Positions 24,406-32,453 of a stretch of DNA of 64,000 nt are shown piece by piece. A program made the position numbers and the translations under genes. Position 1 is the stretch's first letter; each line of letters opens with the position of its first letter. A model generated the notes under the pieces. The model did no database searches. It was not told the DNA's origin and worked only from the letters and a program-made list of their open reading frames with translations. The stretch comes from Acrocarpospora pleiomorpha (GTDB lineage Bacteria > Actinomycetota > Actinomycetes > Streptosporangiales > Streptosporangiaceae). The DNA lies in contig NZ_BLAF01000020.1 of assembly GCF_009687885.1 (NCBI RefSeq), positions 58,878-122,877 on the forward strand, read 5' to 3'.

Positions 24406-25209
24406 ATGACATCAGATGTCTCGATCGGAGAGTTCTCGCGGCTGTGTCACCTGGGTGCCAAGACGCTGCGGTACTACCACGACATCGAGCTGCTGGTTCC
24501 CGACGCCGTCGACGCCGGTACCGGGTACCGGCGGTACTCGGTTGGGCAAGTCGCCGACGCGCATCTCATCCGTCGGCTGCGTGACCTTGACATGCCGCTG
24601 GCCGAGATCCGCCAAGTGCTGGGGGAGCCTGACCAGGCTGCGCGTGAGCGCGCGCTGGCCCGGCACCTGGATCGGATGGAGGCGGAGCTCACCCGGACGC
24701 GGGACGTGGTGGTCTCGCTGCGGCGACTGCTCGGCGCTCCACCACAGGTGCCGGTCGGCCACCGCCAGTCGCCGGTGTCGACCGTGCTGCGGATGAGCGC
24801 CCGGCTTGCCCGGACCCAGGTGTCCGAGTGGTTCGGGCAGGCCTACCCGCGGCTGTACGGAACCCTGGCCGGCCACGGCTTGGATCCGGCTGGGGCCGCG
24901 GGTGCGACGTACTCGGCCGAGTTCTTCGAGCAGGACGAGGGTGAGGTGGTCGCGTTCGTGCCGGTGCTGCCCGAGTCGGCGCCCCCTGGCGACGACCGGT
25001 TCACCGTGCTGCCGCGGCAGCGTTTCGCGGTCGCCCTGCACACCGGCCCGTTCAGCGACTGCGACCTCACCTACGGGTGGCTCGGCGCGCACGTCGCCGC
25101 GCATGACATCGCCCTGGCCGACCCCATCGTCGAGGTCTACCTCGTCGGGCCCGACCACACCAACGACCCCAACCAGTTCCAGACCGAGATCTGCTGGCCC
25201 ATCCACTAA
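24406..25209 (+). CDS. MerR family regulator with GyrI-like effector domain
   Basis: A 267-residue BmrR/TipA-type regulator. The N-terminal MerR winged helix starts SIGEFSRLCHLGAKTLRYYH, followed by GYRRYSVGQVADAHLIRRLR and a coiled-coil dimerisation helix (about 75-115). Residues 125-267 form a GyrI-like small-molecule-binding domain ending FQTEICWPIH. It should autoactivate from the dyad promoter at 24369-24399 on binding a drug-like ligand. The next gene (VOC protein) follows after 9 bp and is probably co-transcribed as a ligand-binding or detoxifying partner. Confidence 0.9.
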   Translation: MTSDVSIGEFSRLCHLGAKTLRYYHDIELLVPDAVDAGTGYRRYSVGQVADAHLIRRLRDLDMPLAEIRQVLGEPDQAARERALARHLDRMEAELTRTRDVVVSLRRLLGAPPQVPVGHRQSPVSTVLRMSARLARTQVSEWFGQAYPRLYGTLAGHGLDPAGAAGATYSAEFFEQDEGEVVAFVPVLPESAPPGDDRFTVLPRQRFAVALHTGPFSDCDLTYGWLGAHVAAHDIALADPIVEVYLVGPDHTNDPNQFQTEICWPIH

Positions 25210-25218
25210 GGAGAGCAC

Positions 25219-25578
25219 ATGACTGAGCTTGCCATCGGCCACGTCACCACCGACTGCGCCCACGCGGCCGACCTCGCCGGGTTCTACGCGGCGTTGCTGG
25301 ACCGCAGCGTCGACCCTGGAGCGACGGAGTTCTTCGCCACCGTCGGACGCGAGAGCGGCGCCCACCCGGTGCTGATGTTCATCCAAGTGCCGGACCGCAC
25401 TGCGGGAAAGAACAGCATTCATCTGGATCTGCACGCACCGGACGTGGCGGCCGAGGTCGCCCGGGCGATCGGCTTGGGGGCCAAGCACGTCGCCGACTTC
25501 GCCGAGTACGGCGCGGTCTGGACCACCCTGGCCGACCCGGAGGGGAACCTCTTCGACATCGGCACAGGGCAGGCCTGA
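25219..25578 (+). CDS. VOC family (glyoxalase/bleomycin-resistance-like) protein
   Basis: A 119-residue protein with two beta-alpha-beta-beta-beta modules. It has IGHVTTDCAHAADLAGFYAA at the N-terminus, NSIHLDLHAPDVAAEV at the start of the second module, and DPEGNLFDIGTG at the end, including the final metal-type residue region. AAGGAGA precedes the ATG. Co-directional with the MerR gene, it may bind or modify the compound that MerR senses. Confidence 0.87.
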   Translation: MTELAIGHVTTDCAHAADLAGFYAALLDRSVDPGATEFFATVGRESGAHPVLMFIQVPDRTAGKNSIHLDLHAPDVAAEVARAIGLGAKHVADFAEYGAVWTTLADPEGNLFDIGTGQA

Positions 25579-25583
25579 TCCTG

Positions 25584-26777
25584 TCACGCGCGGCCGCGGT
25601 CGTACGGTTTCAGAGTGATGGCGCTCGCCGTCCTTCTGACGCTCCTGATCATGAGGCCCTTCCAGGGGATGTAGGGCAGCAGCCGGTAGTTCTGGTTGAG
25701 GAACCAGGCCATGAACCTGCTCTCGGGGATCGTCCACTTGGCCACTCCCTGGCCTGCCTTCTGGCAGCCCGCGACGTACTGGCGCATCGCCTCCTGGTAG
25801 GCGGCGAAGCCGGCGCGGTGGTCTCCGCCGGCCGCGGCCAGCTCGCCGGCCAGGACGTACGCGCCGACCACGGCCAGGCCGGTGCCCATGCCCGACAGCG
25901 GCGAGGGACAGTAGGCGGCGTCGCCGAGCAGCGCGACCCGGCCGCGCGACCAGGTGTCCAGATGGACCTGGCTGATCGAGTCGAAGTAGAAGTCGGGCGC
26001 GTCGCCCATGGCCGCGAGCAGCCGGGGAGTCTCCCAGCCGACGCCGTCGAACGCCTCGGCGACGATCTTCTTCTGCTGTTCGACGTCGCGGCGATCGTAG
26101 GAAAGCGGGGGTGAGCCGAAGTAGAGCAGGGCCTTGGCCTCGGTGTTGTGCCGGGCGCTGTAGACGCCGATCATCTTGCCGGGGACGCCGTACATCTGCC
26201 CGGTGTGGTCAAGACCCAGATGGTTGTCCAGGGTGAAGATCGCGAGGTAGACGCCCAGGTCCTCGATGAAATCCCGCTCGGGGCCGAAGGCCAGCGCGCG
26301 TACGTTGGAGTGCAGCCCGTCGGCGCCCACGACCAGGTCGAACCGCCGGGGCGTGGCCCGCTCGAAGGTGACCTCCACACCGTCGGCGTCTTCGGCGATG
26401 GCGGTGATGGAGTCGTCGAAGAGGTATTCGGTGTGGTCCTTGGTGGCGTCGTACAGGATGCGGGCCAGGTCGCCGCGCAGGATTTCGAGGTCGCCGCTGA
26501 ACATGCCGGAGGGAATGGTGGCGACCTTCTTCCCTGCGGCGTTGACGTGCGACATGTCGCCCATGTGCGTCCGCAGGCGCTCGACGTCGGCCATTATGCC
26601 CATCCGCCGGAGCACGGTGAAGTGGACGTCGCCACGGAAGTCGACCGCGTAGCCGCCGTCGCGCAGGGCGGGGGCCCGTTCGACCACCGTGGCAGTGAAC
26701 CCGTGCCGGCGCAGCCAGTAGGCGAGCGCCGGCCCGGCGATGCTCGCCCCCGAGATCAGAATGTGTTTGCTTGTCAT
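25584..26777 (-). CDS. FAD-dependent aromatic-type monooxygenase
   Basis: A 397-residue PHBH-fold flavoprotein. It has the Rossmann segment ILISGASIAGPALAYWL (a GxGxxG variant), the Asp-Gly motif VVGADGLHSNVRALAF and the second FAD motif VALLGDAAYCPSPLSGMGTG. These enzymes hydroxylate aromatic or polyketide-like substrates, or inactivate drugs such as tetracycline or rifamycin. ATG 26777 is preferred because relatives start there; GTG 26804 would add nine residues. Convergent with the VOC gene. It could share the regulon of the AfsR-like regulator upstream. Confidence 0.86.
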   Translation of the reverse strand: MTSKHILISGASIAGPALAYWLRRHGFTATVVERAPALRDGGYAVDFRGDVHFTVLRRMGIMADVERLRTHMGDMSHVNAAGKKVATIPSGMFSGDLEILRGDLARILYDATKDHTEYLFDDSITAIAEDADGVEVTFERATPRRFDLVVGADGLHSNVRALAFGPERDFIEDLGVYLAIFTLDNHLGLDHTGQMYGVPGKMIGVYSARHNTEAKALLYFGSPPLSYDRRDVEQQKKIVAEAFDGVGWETPRLLAAMGDAPDFYFDSISQVHLDTWSRGRVALLGDAAYCPSPLSGMGTGLAVVGAYVLAGELAAAGGDHRAGFAAYQEAMRQYVAGCQKAGQGVAKWTIPESRFMAWFLNQNYRLLPYIPWKGLMIRSVRRTASAITLKPYDRGRA

Positions 26778-26811
26778 GCCACGAGCGTGTCCGGCAGCGC
26801 TCACCGGCCGC

Positions 26812-29800
26812 TCACCGCTGGCTCACCGCCCTGCTCACGGCCAGGATTTCGATGGCGGACTCCGGCACCCCCGCCAGGCGAAAAGCGTCGGCCAGGGACA
26901 TCCGCGCCCCCTCCTGGAAGGCGGCCTCGTACGGCGAGTCGCCCAGCGCGGCCCGCGCGGCGGCGACGACCTTCGCGGCATCGGGATCGGGCCCGGCGGC
27001 GCTTCCCCGCAGGACGGTGGCCGCACCGAGCAGCCGCGCCGCGTCGTCCCCGGCGAGCGCGATCCCGGCGAGGGCCTCGACCGCGCGGGCGCCTTCGGGG
27101 AGCGGGCCGGCCAGCGCCGTCTCGACGGCGCGCACGTACCAGACCCGGGCCTCGCCGGGCGCACCGGACGCTTCGGCGACCTTGCCGAGCCCCAGGAACG
27201 TGTTGAGACGGCTCCTGCCGCTCTTGAGCCAGTGGGTCTCGAATCGCTCCAGCGCCTGCTCGTACAGCCGGCGCGCCCCGGCCAGGTCGCCGCCCAGCCG
27301 GGCGATGTCGCCGAAGCCGGTCATCGCGGCGGCGAGGTAGGTGGGACTGCCCGCGCGGCGTGCGATCTCGGCGGCCCGCGCATAGTCCGAGCGCGCCGCG
27401 GCGAGGTCGCCCGCCGACGCGCGATGGACGCGATAGTCGCCTCGGTTGCACAGCAGGTCGGCGACGTCCTCCATGGCGCCGAGCCGCTCGGTGCGGGCGA
27501 TGGCCTCGCCGGTCAGGACTATCGCCTTGTCGGGGTCGTCGCGCAGATATGCCAGACCGGCCAGCGAGTCCAGCGCCAGCGCCGCCCCCCATCGGTCGCC
27601 GAGCACCCGGAAGGTCTCGGCCGCCGTGGCGAACGCCTCCTCGGCCGCCGCGAACCCGCCCATCATGAGCTGCGAGTAGCCCCACACCACGTTGCTGATC
27701 GCCGCCCGCCACCGATCCGGTGCCGCACGCCCACGTGCGATCACCGATATCACCACCCTGGGATCGCCCATCGGGGTATTGATCACGGGCCAGAGGAACG
27801 AGATGGCCGGATGGCCCAGCGGCCGATCGATGATCGACTCGACCGCCGGTCGGCACCGCTCCCACACGCCCGGTCCGCCACCGGCGGCCGCGATCAGCGC
27901 GCCGAGCACGTAGTCGGTTTCCAGCCCCGCGGGTGGCGTGGCGTCCAGCAGCGCGGTCGCCCACGGCGTCACCGCGGCGCGGGTGCCGCTCAGCCAGGTG
28001 TACCAGGCCATCGACGCGAGCAGTGCGAGCCCCATCCCGGTCTCGCCCGACTCGGCCGTCCACCGCAGCGCCGCGTGCAGGTTCCCCTCCTCCGCCTTGA
28101 GCGTGGCCAGCCACCCGAGCTGCTCGGGGCCCCGCAGGTGCGGGTCGGCGGTCCTGGCCAGCCGCAGGAAGTGGTCGGCGTGCGCGTGCCGTACGGCGTC
28201 GGCCTCGCCCGCCTCCTCCAGCTGCTCGGCACAGTAGGCGCGGATCGTCTCCAGCATGCGGTAGCGCCCGCCGGCGACCTCGATCAGGGACTTGCCGGCC
28301 AGGGAGTCCAGCACGTCCTCGGCGCCGGGCAGCGCGCAGACCCGCCGCGCCGCTTCGGCGGTGGCGCCGCCGTGGAAGACGGTCAGGCGCCTGGCCATCT
28401 CCCGCTCGTTCTCGGGCAGCAGATCCCAGCTCCACGCCACGACCGCGCGGAGCGTCTGGTGCCTGGCCTCGGCGGTGCGGCTGCCCCGCGACAGCAGCCG
28501 GAACCGGTCGTCAAGACCGGCGGCGAGCTCCGCCACCTCGTGCGTGCGCAGCCGGGCCGCCGCCAGCTCGATCGCCAGCGGCAGGCCGTCGAGGGCCTGG
28601 CAGATCCGCCGTACGGTCCCGGCGTTGGCGTCGTCCACGACGAAGCCCGGCCGCACGGCGGCGGCCCTGTCGGCGAACAGCCGCTCGGCCGGGACCGGCG
28701 GGAGCGGCCGGACCGGCCACAGGTTCTCGCCGGTGATGCCCAGCGGCTCTCGGCTCGTCGCCAGGACCCGCAGCGCGGGGCAGCGTTTCAGCAGCCGCTC
28801 GGTCAGCGCCGCCACGGCGTCGACCAGATGCTCGCAGTTGTCGAGAAGCAGCAGCACCGCCCGGTCCTCCAGCGCCGCGACCAGCCGCGACTCCGGCCGC
28901 ACCCCGGGCTGCCCGGCATGGAAGCCGCTCTCCCGCAGGCCGAGCGCCCCGAGCACGGCCGCGGGCACCTCCGCCCCGTCCCGCACCCGCGCCAGCTCCA
29001 CCAGGCACACCTCGAGCTCCGCGCTCGCGGCCTCGATGGCCAGGCGGGTCTTACCCACGCCGCCGGCGCCGAGCAGCGTGACCAGGCGGGCTCGCGCCAG
29101 CAGGCCGGTGACACCGGCCAGGTCGTCCGCGCGGCCCACGAAGGTGGTGAGCTGGGCGGGGAGCGCGGGCGCGACCGGGTCGCCGCGTAACAGGGAACGG
29201 TGGATCGCGGCCAGCCCGGGTGAGGGGTCGGCGCCGAGCTCGTCGGCCAGGAGCGTCCGGATCTCCTCGAACGCGGCCAGCGCCTCGGCCTGCCTGCCGT
29301 CGGCTCGCAGCGCGCGCAGGAGCAGGCCCCACAGCCGTTCCCTGAGCGGGTGCCGGGCGGCCAGTTCCCGCAGCTCCGGGACGGCCGCTCGATGCCCGCC
29401 CCGCTGGAGTTCGGCCTCGATCCGGTCCTCCAGGGCGCCGAGCCTGCGCTCGTCGAGCCGCGCCGCCTCGGCCCGTACCGAGCCGGCGTCGGCGGCGTCG
29501 GCGAGCGCGGGACCGCGCCACAGGTCGAGCGCCGCGCGCAGGAGCTCCGCGGCCCGTACGGGGTCGCCCCGCCCGAGGACCTGCCGCCCCTCGTCCGCCA
29601 GCCGCTCGAAACGGCGGGTGTCGACGTCTTCGGGATCGGCCAGCAGGCGGTAACCGGCGGGGACGAACTCGATCGCGGCATCGGGGCGCAGCGCCTGGCG
29701 GAGCCGCGACACCTGTGACTGCACGGCGTGCGCCGCCCCGTCGGGGGCCTGCCCGCCGTACAGATCGTCGATCAGCCGGTCGAGCGGCACCGCCTCGCCG

Positions 29801-29922
29801 GCGCGGACCGACAGCAGAGCCAGGAGCGCCCGCCGCACCGGCCCGCCCAGCGCCACCTCACTCCCGTCATCACGCCATACCCGCGTGACCCCCAGGATCC
29901 CGATCCGCATACGTCCCATCAT
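26812..29922 (-). CDS. AfsR/SARP-type regulator (BTAD + NB-ARC ATPase + TPR)
   Basis: A 1036-residue regulator. Residues 1-95 form an OmpR-like winged helix (IGILGVTRVWRDD, then VQSQVSRLRQALRPDAAIEF). Residues 95-245 are the bacterial transcriptional activator domain. The AAA/NB-ARC ATPase follows, with Walker A GAGGVGKTRLA (about 283-293), Walker B VLLLLDNCEHLV, and the downstream RxxATSRE and LPLAIELAAARL motifs. The C-terminal half is a helical TPR-like region. Such proteins activate secondary-metabolite or catabolic genes. The start ATG 29922 is not certain: ATG 29919 and 29910 are in frame. Confidence 0.9.
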   Translation of the reverse strand: MMGRMRIGILGVTRVWRDDGSEVALGGPVRRALLALLSVRAGEAVPLDRLIDDLYGGQAPDGAAHAVQSQVSRLRQALRPDAAIEFVPAGYRLLADPEDVDTRRFERLADEGRQVLGRGDPVRAAELLRAALDLWRGPALADAADAGSVRAEAARLDERRLGALEDRIEAELQRGGHRAAVPELRELAARHPLRERLWGLLLRALRADGRQAEALAAFEEIRTLLADELGADPSPGLAAIHRSLLRGDPVAPALPAQLTTFVGRADDLAGVTGLLARARLVTLLGAGGVGKTRLAIEAASAELEVCLVELARVRDGAEVPAAVLGALGLRESGFHAGQPGVRPESRLVAALEDRAVLLLLDNCEHLVDAVAALTERLLKRCPALRVLATSREPLGITGENLWPVRPLPPVPAERLFADRAAAVRPGFVVDDANAGTVRRICQALDGLPLAIELAAARLRTHEVAELAAGLDDRFRLLSRGSRTAEARHQTLRAVVAWSWDLLPENEREMARRLTVFHGGATAEAARRVCALPGAEDVLDSLAGKSLIEVAGGRYRMLETIRAYCAEQLEEAGEADAVRHAHADHFLRLARTADPHLRGPEQLGWLATLKAEEGNLHAALRWTAESGETGMGLALLASMAWYTWLSGTRAAVTPWATALLDATPPAGLETDYVLGALIAAAGGGPGVWERCRPAVESIIDRPLGHPAISFLWPVINTPMGDPRVVISVIARGRAAPDRWRAAISNVVWGYSQLMMGGFAAAEEAFATAAETFRVLGDRWGAALALDSLAGLAYLRDDPDKAIVLTGEAIARTERLGAMEDVADLLCNRGDYRVHRASAGDLAAARSDYARAAEIARRAGSPTYLAAAMTGFGDIARLGGDLAGARRLYEQALERFETHWLKSGRSRLNTFLGLGKVAEASGAPGEARVWYVRAVETALAGPLPEGARAVEALAGIALAGDDAARLLGAATVLRGSAAGPDPDAAKVVAAARAALGDSPYEAAFQEGARMSLADAFRLAGVPESAIEILAVSRAVSQR

Positions 29923-29938
29923 CTCCCGCTTCGGGAGA
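29922..29938 (-). promoter_or_regulatory. hairpin covering the ribosome-binding site of the AfsR-like gene
   Basis: On the coding strand TCTCCCG-AAG-CGGGAGA forms a perfect 7-bp stem with a 3-nt loop. The 3' arm contains the GGGAG Shine-Dalgarno and ends at the first base of the start codon. It could restrict translation initiation; whether it is functional is inferred. Confidence 0.4.
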
Positions 29939-29953
29939 CGACCGCGGACGCCG

Positions 29954-31150
29954 CTAGGACGGATCGCCGGGGACGGCGTGCCGGGCGGTCAGCGCGCCGA
30001 GGCCGGCGCCGATCACCCCGAGCGTGAGGCCGAGCACGGGGAAGATGCCGACGCAGAAGACCAAGGCGTCGGCCAGGTTCACGCCGACGGCGGCCACCGG
30101 CTCGCCGTCGATCGCTCTGCCGTCGATCGCGTGGCGACGCAGCCCTTCGGGCAGCCAGACGGCGTACGTGAGCGGCATGACGGCGATCACGGTCCAGACG
30201 GCGGCCCGCAGGCCCGAACGGAACGACCGGCCGGCTCGCCCCGCCGCGAACGCCGGGACGAGGAAGACGGCGAGCGGGGTGAGCGGGAGCACGACGGCGA
30301 GCACGAGCACGAGCGGGAGCGGGGGCTCCGTCGCCTCGGTGCGGATTATCAACAGGAACCATGCCGCGAACACGACAGCGGCGGCGGCGCCGAGGTGGGG
30401 TGCGAGCCGGTTGGCGCCCAGCCATCGCGGCCCGGCCAGGGCGATCCACAGGCAGCCGGCCAGGACCGCGGCGAGATAGATCGCCGCCGCCGGTGGCAGG
30501 TACTGCGCCGCGCCCGGCTCCTGGCGCAGGAAGATCACGGTTACCGCGATGGAGGCGGCCACGGCACCGGTCACCAGGACGGTCGGAGCCGGCACGGGCA
30601 GCCGCGGCCGGCGCCAGCGGGCGACGGCCAGCACCACCATGGCACCGGCCAGGGCGGTGAAGGTCACCGCGAACACCCTCAGCCCGGGCACCGCCGCGCC
30701 GGCCGCCGACCCGGCCGCCGCCACCGAGGCCACGACCACCCCGGCCACGAGCGCCAGCACCGGCCAGCCGCCCGCCGGCGGCAGCAACAGCAGGCCCCCG
30801 ACACTGCTGAGCGCGAACCGCCACCTGGCCGACCGCCCCTGGACCTCGGCCAGTTCGGCGGTCATCGCCCTGCCCCACTCACGCCGGCGTTCGGGCAGCG
30901 CCGCCACCGCGACCGCGAGCAACCGCCCCGGCGGGTCGATCGCGGACACGCGGGAGCCCGCCCACCAGTGGTGTAGCACGAGCCGGGCGGCGATCACCCA
31001 CAGCAGCGGCGGCATGATCAGCCACGCGATGGCGGTCTCCAGCGGGGGTAACGGGTCGGCGGTCGCGACAGCGACGGCGTAGAACACCAGCCACGCCACC
31101 ACGACCACCCAGGTCGTGATGGTCTGGAACCTGCGTCGGGTCCACCTCAT
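29954..31150 (-). CDS. polytopic membrane protein coupled to PadR
   Basis: A 398-residue protein with about nine hydrophobic segments. A soluble stretch near residues 65-110 contains PERRREWGRAMTAELAEVQ; this is seen in actinobacterial membrane proteins that follow PadR regulators and may be a permease-type or sensor component. ATG 31150 overlaps the padR stop as ATGA, so it is translated together with PadR. Function not recognised. Confidence 0.75.
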   Translation of the reverse strand: MRWTRRRFQTITTWVVVVAWLVFYAVAVATADPLPPLETAIAWLIMPPLLWVIAARLVLHHWWAGSRVSAIDPPGRLLAVAVAALPERRREWGRAMTAELAEVQGRSARWRFALSSVGGLLLLPPAGGWPVLALVAGVVVASVAAAGSAAGAAVPGLRVFAVTFTALAGAMVVLAVARWRRPRLPVPAPTVLVTGAVAASIAVTVIFLRQEPGAAQYLPPAAAIYLAAVLAGCLWIALAGPRWLGANRLAPHLGAAAAVVFAAWFLLIIRTEATEPPLPLVLVLAVVLPLTPLAVFLVPAFAAGRAGRSFRSGLRAAVWTVIAVMPLTYAVWLPEGLRRHAIDGRAIDGEPVAAVGVNLADALVFCVGIFPVLGLTLGVIGAGLGALTARHAVPGDPS

Positions 31151-31491
31151 GCGCCCTGCCACCCCTCTTTCGGACCGGACCGCCGGATCGCCGTCGCGCC
31201 GGTGGAGGCGGCAGCGGCCGCGGCGGCGGCGGCGAGTTCGGTGGCCAGCGCCCGGCCGGAGCCGGTCAGCCGGTACAGGTGGCGCGGTGGCCGGCCGGCG
31301 GGGACGTCGGTGTCCCAGGTGGTCTCCAGCAGACCCCGGTCGGCCAGCCGCACCAGGATCGGGTACAGCGAGCCGGGCTTGAGGCCCAGCTGCTGACACA
31401 GCTCGTAGCCGTACCGCCAGGCGGTCGGCTCCTCGGCCAGGGCCAGGACCACCGCCGTGGTCTGGGCGGAGGGGCGTCGGATGCGGGTCAT
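31147..31491 (-). CDS. PadR family transcriptional regulator
   Basis: A 114-residue PadR winged-helix protein. It has YGYELCQQLGLKPGSLYPIL and RLADRGLLETTWDTDVPAGR in the wing. An alanine-rich C-terminal helix (about 85-100) replaces the usual longer dimerisation domain. AT-rich sequence upstream (31492-31540), with GTTAAC and GTCAAC half-sites, is a likely PadR operator. It probably represses its own two-gene operon. Confidence 0.88.
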   Translation of the reverse strand: MTRIRRPSAQTTAVVLALAEEPTAWRYGYELCQQLGLKPGSLYPILVRLADRGLLETTWDTDVPAGRPPRHLYRLTGSGRALATELAAAAAAAAASTGATAIRRSGPKEGWQGA

Positions 31492-31550
31492 GCGTTAACT
31501 CTACATATTCAGATTTATGGGGTCAACGGCGCCTACGCCCGCCCGCTAGT

Positions 31551-32369
31551 TCACAACTGGCAGCTTTGCGCGGCCCAGGCCAGGTAGTCGGGGGTCTGGT
31601 CGGTGACGATCTGGTGCACGCCGTACTCGCCCAGGCGTTCCCACGCGCGGGGGCTGTTGGGGGTCCACGCGTAGATGGTCGCGCCAGCCGCGCGGTACGC
31701 GCGGACTCGCGTACGGCTCAGATTGTCGTAACGGACCGCGACGAAGGAGAACTCCTTGGCCGTGGTGACCGGCGGTGCGGATACCGACAGCAGGCCCTTG
31801 CGGGCCGGGATGGAGTCCACCGCGCGCAGGGCCGAGGGGAGGAACGAGGTCAGGCTCGCCCATGCCGAGGCCGAGAACCGCTGGTAGAGCTCCCGCAAGG
31901 AGCGCAGGTCGGCGGCGTCCGGAACCTCCTTCAGCTCCACTAGGGTCTCCTTGGTCCTGCCCCGCAGCAGTTGCAGGGCCTGGCCGAGGGTCGGCGGGTG
32001 CTGGCCGTCAGAGGTGCGCAGCGTGCGGAACCGCGCCAGCGTCATGTCGGAGACCCGTCCGCCGGTCGTGGTGGTGCGGTCGACCGTGGCGTCGTGCATC
32101 AGCACCGGATGGTGATCCTTGGTGAACCGCACATCCAGTTCGACCCGGTCGGAACCCGCATCCAGAGCCCGCCGGAACGCGGTCAGCGTGTTCTCCGTTC
32201 CCCAGCCCCGGTGCGAGATCAGGCCGGGCACCTCGCACGCCGACTGAGGCGATCGGGTGAGGTCGCGGGCCGCGGCGCTCGGGCTGAACAGCAGGGGCGC
32301 CAGCGAGGAGATCGCCAGCACCGGCCGAACGGTCCGCGGCACACCTCCGGCGAGCAGCGGCAGGAGCAT
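31551..32369 (-). CDS. secreted glycerophosphodiester phosphodiesterase
   Basis: A 272-residue GDPD-family TIM barrel with an N-terminal export signal (hydrophobic segment about residues 10-34, ending SAAA). Catalytic motifs are HRG (H53/R54), EN (E59/N60), VELDV (E77) and LMHDATVDRTT. It hydrolyses glycerophosphodiesters from phospholipid turnover, or possibly teichoic-acid-like glycerol polymers, outside the cell. It is 84 bp downstream of the kinase gene and 59 bp from padR, so it is probably its own unit. Confidence 0.9.
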   Translation of the reverse strand: MLLPLLAGGVPRTVRPVLAISSLAPLLFSPSAAARDLTRSPQSACEVPGLISHRGWGTENTLTAFRRALDAGSDRVELDVRFTKDHHPVLMHDATVDRTTTTGGRVSDMTLARFRTLRTSDGQHPPTLGQALQLLRGRTKETLVELKEVPDAADLRSLRELYQRFSASAWASLTSFLPSALRAVDSIPARKGLLSVSAPPVTTAKEFSFVAVRYDNLSRTRVRAYRAAGATIYAWTPNSPRAWERLGEYGVHQIVTDQTPDYLAWAAQSCQL

Positions 32370-32453
32370 GATGTCTTCCCTTCCGTCTACGCTGAACTGC
32401 AGCGTTTACGGAGGGTAGATATCCCATTACTCTAAGCTCACACCTGCGGGCCG

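Noticed and set aside
26740..29190. An 816-codon plus-strand frame across the AfsR-like gene
   Set aside because: Low-complexity Arg/Gly/Ala/Gln composition and complete overlap with an unmistakable regulator on the other strand.
31492..31550. A terminator between padR and the GDPD gene
   Set aside because: The AT-rich stretch lacks a stable stem and is better read as the padR promoter/operator region.
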